From NCBI GenBank assembly GCA_018712265.1, contig DVHF01000011.1, positions 1 to 39,177 of the forward strand: a stretch of 39,177 nt of DNA, given 5' to 3'. Positions 25,259 to 31,767 of this stretch are shown here, piece after piece. This DNA is from Candidatus Gallacutalibacter pullicola. Its GTDB lineage: Bacteria; Bacillota; Clostridia; Oscillospirales; Acutalibacteraceae. Position numbers and translations under genes: made by a program. The notes under the pieces were generated by a model. That model searched no databases and had not been told where the DNA came from. It saw only the letters and a program-made list of their open reading frames with translations. Position 1 is the stretch's first letter; every line of letters starts with the position of its first letter.

Positions 25259-26275
25259 ATGAAAATTCTTGTAACCGGCGGTGCGGGGTATATCGGAAGC
25301 CACACCTGCATCCAGCTTCTGGAGGCAGGCCATGAAATCGTCGTTGTGGATAATTTTTACAACAGTAAGTACGAGGCCGTGCGGCGGATCCAGGAGCTTT
25401 CCGGAAAGGATTTCCCGTTTTATGAGGCCGATGTGTGCGACAGTGAAGCGGTGGAAAAGATCTTTTCTGAAAATAAGATCGATGCGATCATCCATTTTGC
25501 GGGCCTGAAAGCGGTCGGCGAATCGGTGCGCATCCCGCTGCGCTATTACGACAACAACCTGACCTCCACGCTCGTGCTGCTCAAGGCGATGGAAAAGCAC
25601 GGCGTGAAGAATTTTGTGTTCAGCTCCTCTGCGACCGTTTACGGAAACCCCGCTTCTGTGCCGATTACCGAGGATTTCCCGCTCTCCACCACCAATCCCT
25701 ACGGCACAACCAAGCTGATGATCGAGCAGATCCTGAAGGATATCGCCCATGCGGATCCGGAATTCAACCCGATCATCCTGCGGTACTTCAATCCGGTGGG
25801 CGCGCACAGGAGCGGACGGATCGGCGAGGATCCGAACGGGATCCCGAACAACCTCGTTCCGTATATCACCCAGGTGGCGATCGGCAAGCTGGATCACCTC
25901 AACGTGTTCGGCGGCGATTATCCCACCCCCGACGGCACAGGCGTGCGCGATTATATCCATGTGGAAGATTTGGCGGCGGGCCATGTGGCTGCCCTCAAGA
26001 AATTTGAGGAGCCGCACTGCGGCCTGAAAATCTATAACCTCGGCACGGGCCACGGTTATTCGGTGCTCCAGATTGTGGAGGCGTTCCGCAAGGCCACCGG
26101 CAAGGAGATCCCGTATGTCATAACGGATCGCCGCCCCGGCGATATCCCGGAATGCTATGCGGATCCGGCGAAGGCAAAGGCGGAGCTCGGCTGGGAGGCC
26201 AAAAAGACGCTTGCGGATATGGCTGAGGATTCCTGGCGCTGGCAGAAGCAGAATCCGAACGGATATGAGGAATAA
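25259..26275 (+). CDS. galE: UDP-glucose 4-epimerase
   Basis: Interconverts UDP-glucose and UDP-galactose (Leloir pathway and glycan precursor supply). The 338 residues are of standard length, with the NAD-binding GGAGYIGSH at the N-terminus, FSSSATVYG with the catalytic Ser124, and the Tyr148/Lys152 pair in [21 protein letters not shown] and the C-terminal WGWEAKK-like substrate region ([10 protein letters not shown]) are present. Start after AAGCGAGG. It is followed 63 bases later by nagB, so the two sugar genes may be cotranscribed. Confidence 0.95.
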   Translation: MKILVTGGAGYIGSHTCIQLLEAGHEIVVVDNFYNSKYEAVRRIQELSGKDFPFYEADVCDSEAVEKIFSENKIDAIIHFAGLKAVGESVRIPLRYYDNNLTSTLVLLKAMEKHGVKNFVFSSSATVYGNPASVPITEDFPLSTTNPYGTTKLMIEQILKDIAHADPEFNPIILRYFNPVGAHRSGRIGEDPNGIPNNLVPYITQVAIGKLDHLNVFGGDYPTPDGTGVRDYIHVEDLAAGHVAALKKFEEPHCGLKIYNLGTGHGYSVLQIVEAFRKATGKEIPYVITDRRPGDIPECYADPAKAKAELGWEAKKTLADMAEDSWRWQKQNPNGYEE

Positions 26276-26338
26276 GCGTCCGGCGTTCCAAAGGAGGTCT
26301 TCGTACCCATCATAAATCAGGAAAGAGGGAGTATCCCA

Positions 26339-27067
26339 ATGGTAAAGTTTGTAAAACGGCAGGATTATGATCAGATGAGCCAGTATGCGGCGGAGCTTAT
26401 CGCGGCGCAGATCTGGATGAAGCCGGACTGCCTGCTCGGGCTTGCTACCGGCTCCACCCCCCTGGGGATTTACCAGAAGCTGATTGAAAAGCATCAGGCG
26501 GGACTGCTTGACTTCTCGAAGGTGCGCAGCGTCAATCTGGACGAATACTGCGGCCTGTCCCCGGAGCACGATCAGAGCTACCACTACTATATGCGCGAGA
26601 ACTTTTTCAAGCATATCAATATCGATCCCAAGGCGGCCCATGTCCCGGACGGGATGGCGGAGGATATGGAAGCTGAGGGCGCGGCTTACGACGCGCTGAT
26701 TGAGCAGCTCGGCGGCATCGATCTGCAGCTTCTGGGGATCGGCAACACGGGGCACATCGGCTTCAACGAGCCTGAGGACAGCTTCCCCACAGGGACGCAC
26801 CGCGTCCGCCTTGCGCAGAAAACGATCGACGCGAACTCCCGCTTCTTTGCCAGCGCGGACGATGTCCCGCGGTACGCCATCACGATGGGGCTGCGTTCCA
26901 TCATGAATGCGCGGAAAATCCTGCTGGTGGCGAACGGCGCATCCAAGGCGGATATCGTAAAGCAGGCATTCTTCGGGCCGGTCACGCCGCAGGTGCCGGC
27001 GTCGGTGCTCCAGCTGCATCCGGACGTCACCGTCGTTGTGGACGAGGAAGCCGGCGCGCAGATTTGA
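26339..27067 (+). CDS. nagB: Glucosamine-6-phosphate deaminase
   Basis: Converts glucosamine-6-phosphate to fructose-6-phosphate and ammonia, the last step of amino-sugar catabolism. The 242 residues include LATGSTPLGIY (phosphate loop), VNLDEYCGLSPEHDQSYHYY with the general base Asp68, and LLGIGNTGHIGFNEP with His139 and Glu144 of the catalytic triad. The start follows GAAAGAGGGAG. No nagA or transporter is adjacent. Confidence 0.96.
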   Translation: MVKFVKRQDYDQMSQYAAELIAAQIWMKPDCLLGLATGSTPLGIYQKLIEKHQAGLLDFSKVRSVNLDEYCGLSPEHDQSYHYYMRENFFKHINIDPKAAHVPDGMAEDMEAEGAAYDALIEQLGGIDLQLLGIGNTGHIGFNEPEDSFPTGTHRVRLAQKTIDANSRFFASADDVPRYAITMGLRSIMNARKILLVANGASKADIVKQAFFGPVTPQVPASVLQLHPDVTVVVDEEAGAQI

Positions 27068-27162
27068 ATACGGTTTTCAGCAGGATTGCTGTAAAACGTT
27101 CCGTGCTGCGGCACGGCCTTGACAACCCGGCGGCTTCGGCCGTGTGATGATGGTAAGCAGAA

Positions 27163-27195
27163 CGCGCGTCCCTGCCCGAAAAGGGGGGACGCGCG
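27163..27195. promoter_or_regulatory. Perfect hairpin over the ribosome site of the truncated acetyltransferase
   Basis: CGCGCGTCCC (27163-27172) pairs perfectly with GGGACGCGCG (27186-27195). The right arm includes part of the G-rich stretch just before the GTG at 27196, so the hairpin could hide the ribosome site or mark a deletion scar. Confidence 0.5.
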
Positions 27196-27567
27196 GTGTG
27201 CTTTGTGTGCAGGGAGGCCGTGTTCCTGGCCGGGGACGGGGACAGCTGGATCGGCTTTGCCCAGTGCCAGCTCCGCTCCGACTATGTGGAGGGGACGCAG
27301 ACCTGCCCCGTGGGATACCTGGAGGGGATCTATGTAGAGCTGGAATACCGCCGCAGGGGAATAGCTGCGCGGCTTCTGGACGCGTGCGAAGCATGGGCGG
27401 CGGAACAGGGCTGTACGGAATTTGCGAGCGACGCGGAGATTTCCAACCGGGTGAGCCGCAGCTTTCATAAAAGCATGGGCTTTACAGAGGCGGCGGAAAT
27501 CGTGCATTTTGCAAAAAAACTCCCCGGATTCCAGAGTGGATCCGGGGACAAGGACGTTATTTCCTGA
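27196..27567 (+). pseudogene. N-terminally truncated AAC(6')-like GNAT acetyltransferase
   Basis: The 123 codons match the C-terminal two thirds of AAC(6')-type GNAT proteins: WIGFAQCQLRSDYVEGTQT, PVGYLEGIYVELEYRRRGIA (acetyl-CoA loop RRRGIA) and EFASDAEISNRVSRSFHKSM. The family's first 60 or so residues, which help form the acceptor site, are not encoded upstream in any frame; a TAA at 27154-27156 closes this one. Only GTG starts are available, near a hairpin. The 3' end overlaps the Nudix gene by 11 bases and contains its terminator. Most likely a remnant; a functional short GNAT is less likely. No resistance phenotype should be assumed. Confidence 0.65.
27513..27547 (-). terminator. Nudix terminator lying inside the acetyltransferase frame
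   Basis: On the minus strand CCCCGGAT (27547-27540) pairs perfectly with ATCCGGGG (27529-27522) and is followed by a run of seven T (27519-27513). It terminates the leftward Nudix transcript. Confidence 0.82.
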
Positions 27568-28078
27568 TTTGCCGGTACAGGGAAAGCAGCTGATCGCGGA
27601 AGTCCCGGAACCGGTTGGCCACGGGCAGCGCGACCTCGCCGCGGCGGATCATTTCCTCCATTTCGGAAAAGGACACGAGACGCGCGCCGCAGGTTTCGCC
27701 GGGCTGCAGGACGATCTCGTCCAGCGACAGGTGATCCGGGAAAAAGGCGTAGCTGTCGTGGAACATCTGGTATTTGTCGTCGCGCCGTGAGCCGACCGGA
27801 TACAGCGTTTCCGCGTGAAGCCCCGTTTCCTCCCGCAGCTCCCGCCGCGCGGCTTCCTCGCTTTCCTCACCGGCCTGGCAGGCCCCGCCCGTGCTTTCCC
27901 AGCTGTTTCCCCACGCCTTACGGGGATCGCGCAGGGTCAGCAGGATCTGTCCGTCCGGTGAGATGGTCCAGATATGCACCGCGACGTTGTACTCCCCCTC
28001 GCCCGATGGCAGGCCGCGCTGATGCAGCCGTCCCGTTTTCCGCCGGTCCTTATCGTAAATATCCCAGAATTCCGGCAT
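27557..28078 (-). CDS. Nudix hydrolase
   Basis: A 173-residue Nudix protein, likely a nucleoside-diphosphate-type pyrophosphohydrolase; the N-terminus DIYDKDRRKTGRLHQRG resembles the Idi/YfcD branch. The Nudix box is complete: GACQAGEESEEAARRELREE followed by TG, with all metal-binding Glu residues. The ATG at 28078 follows GGGAGGAGAGG; the frame is open upstream but lacks similarity. Its own promoter (28113-28141) and terminator (27513-27547) make it a single-gene unit. Confidence 0.9.
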   Translation of the reverse strand: MPEFWDIYDKDRRKTGRLHQRGLPSGEGEYNVAVHIWTISPDGQILLTLRDPRKAWGNSWESTGGACQAGEESEEAARRELREETGLHAETLYPVGSRRDDKYQMFHDSYAFFPDHLSLDEIVLQPGETCGARLVSFSEMEEMIRRGEVALPVANRFRDFRDQLLSLYRQIRK

Positions 28079-28112
28079 ACTTCCTCTCCTCCCTTTTCTT
28101 TGAATACACTTT

Positions 28113-28141
28113 AGTATAGCAGAAAAACCGGGCTTTTTCAA
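28113..28141 (-). promoter_or_regulatory. Promoter for the Nudix gene
   Basis: On the minus strand TTGAAA, a 17-base spacer ending TGC, and TATACT (extended -10). Confidence 0.72.
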
Positions 28142-28221
28142 ACACAGGAATGAGCTGGAAGCATATCGTCCGCCATGCGGCGCGGCATGGACATAAAGCT
28201 TGGAAGGAGGCAATGGATGGG

Positions 28222-28754
28222 ATGATCATTTTAATTGCGGGCGCATCCCATGTGGGAAAGACAGCCCTGGCGCAGAAGCTTCTGGAAAATATAACTATCC
28301 GTATTTATCGATTGATTTATTGAAGATGGGACTGATCAGGAGCGGGAATACCCCTCTGACACCCGAGGACGACGACGAGCTGACGGAATATCTCTGGCCG
28401 ATTGTCAGCGAAATCATCAAGACCGCCATCGAAAACAGTCAGAACCTGATCGTGGAGGGCTGCTACATCCCGTTCGACTGGGAAAAGGCGTTCTGCGATC
28501 GGTACAGGAGCCATATCCGGTATTACTGCCTTGTGATGACGGAATCGTATATCAATCAGCATTTTGACGATATTGTGAAATACGGAAGCGTGATCGAACA
28601 GCGGCTCGATGATTCGGATCTGACAAAGGAATTTGTGCTCCGGGAAAACGCGTACCAGCTGGAGATGTGCAGAAAATACGGGCACGATCCGGTTTTGATT
28701 GACGGTTCCTATCATGTGGAGATTGACATAGAACAGGGAAAAGGTGAGCTATGA
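28222..28754 (+). pseudogene. P-loop kinase-like gene with a one-base frameshift
   Basis: From the ATG at 28222 (AGGAGG 11 bases upstream) the first frame encodes MIILIAGASHVGKTALAQ, a Walker A P-loop, then LLEN and a stop shortly afterwards. The second frame, shifted by one base, continues with KYNYPYLSIDLLKMGLIRSG and runs to 28754 (ELTEYLWPIVSEIIKTAIEN, NLIVEGCYIPFDW). Joined, they give a protein of about 177 residues that looks like an intact small ATP-binding/kinase-like protein. One extra A in the A4 tract at 28286-28289 would restore the frame. Real mutation, sequence error, or slippage on the A tract are all possible. Substrate unknown. The stop overlaps the next start as ATGA. Confidence 0.75.
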
Positions 28755-29473
28755 AGAAATACAGCTGTGTTTTGATGGATGCGGACAGGACGCTGTTCGA
28801 TTTTGACCGCGCGCAGGAGGAATCCCTCAAAGTGACGCTGCGCGATCTCCTTACGGCCCATGAACAGCAGTTTACGCCGGAGCTCCTGCGGGAGTACCGG
28901 GCGATCTCTAATACGCTGTGGGGTCTGTACGAGCGCGGGGGAATCACACAGCCGAAGCTGCAGCGGGAGCGGTTCCGGATCCTCCTGGAAAAGCTTGGTA
29001 TCCCCGGCGGCGACGATTTGGCCGACAGCTGCAACCGCCGCTTTGTGGAGCAGCTGGGCGAGGAAGCCTGCCTGATAGACGGCGCCGTCACGCTCTGCCG
29101 GACGCTGGCCGGGCGGGGGGGCGCGCTTTATATTGTCACCAATGGGATTGAGCGTTCCCAGCTGAGGCGGCTGGAAAAATCGGAGCTCCGGCCGTACATC
29201 CGGAAGATGTATATTTCTGAGGCAATAGGCGTGCCGAAGCCGCACCGTGAATTTTTCGATTTCGTATTCTCTGAGATAGGCGAGGAACGCCGCGCGTCGT
29301 CGATCGTTCTGGGGGATTCGCTCACAACGGATATTGCCGGAGGGAACAACGCAGGGATCGATACCTGCTGGTACAATCCATCCGGGATGGAAAATCCCGG
29401 CGTCCCCTGTACCTGGGAGATCGCCCGCCTGACGGATTTTCTGGATCTGGACGGCATCCGGCAGGAATCCTGA
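28751..29473 (+). CDS. HAD phosphatase, YjjG-like (non-canonical pyrimidine nucleotidase)
   Basis: A 240-residue HAD-superfamily hydrolase resembling YjjG/YfnB nucleotidases, which dephosphorylate unusual pyrimidine nucleotides. Motif I is MDADRTLFDFD (nucleophile Asp10, acid Asp12), motif II IVTNG, motif III the Lys in GVPKPHREFF, motif IV VLGDSLTTDIAG. A helical cap lies at about 20-100. Overlap of its start with the frameshifted P-loop gene indicates translational coupling. A terminator follows at 29519-29556. Confidence 0.88.
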   Translation: MKKYSCVLMDADRTLFDFDRAQEESLKVTLRDLLTAHEQQFTPELLREYRAISNTLWGLYERGGITQPKLQRERFRILLEKLGIPGGDDLADSCNRRFVEQLGEEACLIDGAVTLCRTLAGRGGALYIVTNGIERSQLRRLEKSELRPYIRKMYISEAIGVPKPHREFFDFVFSEIGEERRASSIVLGDSLTTDIAGGNNAGIDTCWYNPSGMENPGVPCTWEIARLTDFLDLDGIRQES

Positions 29474-29518
29474 CAGCCTTTCCCAAGTCAAAAAACTTAT
29501 ATCACGCAGCATCCAAAC

Positions 29519-29556
29519 GGGAAGCCCCTTCCAAAAGCGGAGAGGCTTCCTTTTTT
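29519..29556 (+). terminator. Terminator after the HAD gene
   Basis: GGAAGCC (29520-29526) pairs with GGCTTCC (29544-29550), extended by a mismatched inner stem, then TTTTTT. Confidence 0.82.
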
Positions 29557-29626
29557 GCGTCATATTTCCTATGGCCGGACGATATATTTCCAGTAACAGG
29601 AATTTACATCGGAGGCGTGCCGCACT

Positions 29627-30511
29627 ATGTTTTTAAGCTTTTCTATCAATAAGCGTGGTTTCTGGGCGATTTGCGCAGCCTTTCTGACCGGGGTGCTGCT
29701 AGGCCTGGTCCGGATGAATTTTTCTCAGCCGGCGGCAGTGGATGCGGCTGTTCAGGAGGGGATCCCCGTCCCGGTCATTATGTACCACAGCATACTCAAG
29801 GACGAATCGCGGCAGGGGAAATATGTGATTTCGCCGTCCGAGCTGGAATCGGATATGAAGTACCTGCGTGATCACGGCTATACGGCGGTTACAGTGCGCG
29901 ATCTCATTGCGTATGTCAACGACGAGGGAGATCTCCCGGAAAAGCCCGTGATGCTGACATTTGACGACGGCTATTATAATAATTATCTGTACGCATATCC
30001 GCTGGCGGAAAAATACGGGATGAAGATTATCATAGCCCCGATAGGGTATTATACGGATGTATTCAGCGAAACGGGCGAGGAAAACGGAAATTATTCCCAC
30101 CTGACATGGGATAGGATCCGGGAGATGCAGGAGTCCGGGCTGGTAGAGTTCCAGAATCACAGCTATAATATGCACGCCAGCGAAAAGGGGGGACGCATGG
30201 GCACCCGGCAGATGGATGGGGAGGATTTGCAGACGTATACGGAAAACCTGACCGATGATTTGCAGATGATGCAGCGCAAAATGACGGAAAATACCGGATA
30301 CACCCCCGATGCTTTCGTGTACCCGTTTGGACTGATCAGCAAATCGGAACCGGAAATTATAAAAAGGCTGGGATTTCAATGCACATTCACTTGTGAGGAG
30401 CGCATGAATTATCTCACCCGGGATCCGGAAAAGCTGTTCGATCTGGGACGGTATCTGCGGCCTTCCGGCAGATCGAGCGACGCTTATTTTCGCAATATCG
30501 GCGTGGAATAA
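29627..30511 (+). CDS. Membrane-anchored polysaccharide deacetylase
   Basis: Predicted to deacetylate an extracellular polymer, probably peptidoglycan or another GlcNAc polymer. The 294 residues start with one membrane anchor (about 10-30), then a NodB domain with TFDDGY (111-116; catalytic and metal Asp113/Asp114), the His178-SYNM-His183 metal pair, and FVYPFG. The layout resembles spore or cell-wall deacetylases, but the spore link is only suggested by context. The ATG at 29627 follows GGAGG by about ten bases. The next gene, an amidase-like protein, is 83 bases away. Confidence 0.9.
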   Translation: MFLSFSINKRGFWAICAAFLTGVLLGLVRMNFSQPAAVDAAVQEGIPVPVIMYHSILKDESRQGKYVISPSELESDMKYLRDHGYTAVTVRDLIAYVNDEGDLPEKPVMLTFDDGYYNNYLYAYPLAEKYGMKIIIAPIGYYTDVFSETGEENGNYSHLTWDRIREMQESGLVEFQNHSYNMHASEKGGRMGTRQMDGEDLQTYTENLTDDLQMMQRKMTENTGYTPDAFVYPFGLISKSEPEIIKRLGFQCTFTCEERMNYLTRDPEKLFDLGRYLRPSGRSSDAYFRNIGVE

Positions 30512-30594
30512 GCTCCCCCGGGCAGCACTTCAAATTTCGTCAATAGCAAATTTCAAAATTCCGCATAGGATAAAGGGAAAGGGGGCTTTTCAGA

Positions 30595-31332
30595 ATGCCG
30601 ATTATTTATTTAAGTCCGTCGCTCCAGCCGTATAATGAGTATGTAGGCGGCGGAAACGAGCAGCAGTACATGAACCTGCTTGCGGATCAGATGGTCCCGT
30701 ACCTGCGCACAAACGGGATTCAATTTACGCGCAACCGTCCGGGCATGACTCTCGCACAGGCGATCCGGGAATCAAATTCCGGGTATTATGATTTGCATCT
30801 GGCCCTGCACAGCAACGCCGCCCCGCCGGAGCTTTCCGGGAAGCTGCGCGGCGCGGATGCGTATTATTACCAGTACAGCACACGCGGCAAGCGGGCGGCG
30901 GATATTATTGTGAGGAACTACAAGGAGATCTATCCTGATCCGTCAAAGGTGCGCGCGCTTGCGACGACAAAGCTTGCAGAAGTGACGAAAACAAATGCCC
31001 CGGCGGTACTTCTGGAAACGGCGTATCACGATAATGTGCAGGATGTCGAATGGCTCAAAAGCAATCTGAGCGTGATTGCGGCAAACCTGGTAAAATCGCT
31101 GACAGAATATTTCGGGATCCCGTTCATCACGCCGCCGCAGCCCGAACGCGCAGGAACTGTTTCGACAGCCGGCGGAAATCTGAATCTGCGCAGTCTCCCA
31201 AGTCTGGACGGTCCCATCATCGCCCAAATCCCGAACGGTTCCCCTGTCACCGTCTACGGCGAATGGGACGGCTGGTACGTCACCGGCTACAACGGCAGTG
31301 TCGGCTACGCCAGCGCCCGCTATATTGAGTAG
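30595..31332 (+). CDS. Amidase_3-like protein with C-terminal SH3 domain
   Basis: A 245-residue protein resembling N-acetylmuramoyl-L-alanine amidases. The fold is recognisable from LAQAIRESNSGYYDLHLALH (His72 in the LHSNA ligand motif), LRGADAYYYQYSTRGKRAA and PAVLLETAYHDN (catalytic Glu141). The usual first zinc His, in DPGHGG, is absent: the N-terminus reads IIYLSPSLQPYNEYVGGGNE, so zinc binding may be altered. An SH3 domain (about 186-245) should bind peptidoglycan. No signal peptide, so it may act in the mother cell or need lysis for release. The start follows AAAGGGGG. Confidence 0.82.
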   Translation: MPIIYLSPSLQPYNEYVGGGNEQQYMNLLADQMVPYLRTNGIQFTRNRPGMTLAQAIRESNSGYYDLHLALHSNAAPPELSGKLRGADAYYYQYSTRGKRAADIIVRNYKEIYPDPSKVRALATTKLAEVTKTNAPAVLLETAYHDNVQDVEWLKSNLSVIAANLVKSLTEYFGIPFITPPQPERAGTVSTAGGNLNLRSLPSLDGPIIAQIPNGSPVTVYGEWDGWYVTGYNGSVGYASARYIE

Positions 31333-31340
31333 CCCCGACC

Positions 31341-31392
31341 CAGGGGCCGCGCAGGCCCCGTCACGGGAGAAGGCCCCTGTTAAAAATTTTTT
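31341..31392 (+). terminator. Possible terminator after the amidase gene
   Basis: CAGGGGCC (31341-31348) pairs with GGCCCCTG (31372-31379) around a GC-rich loop, then TTAAAAATTTTTT. The T-run is interrupted, so its strength is uncertain. Confidence 0.4.
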
Positions 31393-31448
31393 GAATAAAA
31401 CGGATAGAAACGACAACAATAATAGAGGCATATTGGAGGTGATTTTTT

Positions 31449-31703
31449 ATGCTCGATACGATTGCCCTTATTTTAGTCATTATCGGTGGCCTGAACTGGG
31501 GTTCTATCGGTATTTTCCAATTCGATATTGTTGCATGGCTGTTTGGCGGACAGTCCGCTCTGATCAGCCGTATCGTCTATATCCTGGTCGGCCTCGCTTC
31601 CGTATGGTCGATTTCCCTGCTGTTCCGCGACCGCGAAAACCATGACCACGATCACGACTCCTACGATTCGCCGGAACATTATACCCATATTCCGCACACG
31701 TAA
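31449..31703 (+). CDS. DUF378 (YuzA-like) small membrane protein with His-rich tail
   Basis: An 84-residue protein with two membrane helices, of the DUF378 family (signature LNWGSIGIFQFDIVAWLFG). Function unknown. The start follows TTGGAGGTG. After the second helix the tail is unusually rich in His and Asp: DRENHDHDHDSYDSPEHYTH, which could bind a metal; most family members I know end soon after the second helix. Confidence 0.85.
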   Translation: MLDTIALILVIIGGLNWGSIGIFQFDIVAWLFGGQSALISRIVYILVGLASVWSISLLFRDRENHDHDHDSYDSPEHYTHIPHT

Positions 31704-31767
31704 TATCCAAAAACGGATCCCGCCGGCTGTTTTCCTCTGTCTGGAACACTGCCGGAGGATCCGTTTT

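Noticed and set aside
25169..27019. Long 616-codon minus-strand frame
   Set aside because: Antisense shadow of galE and nagB, a usual effect of GC-rich codon bias.
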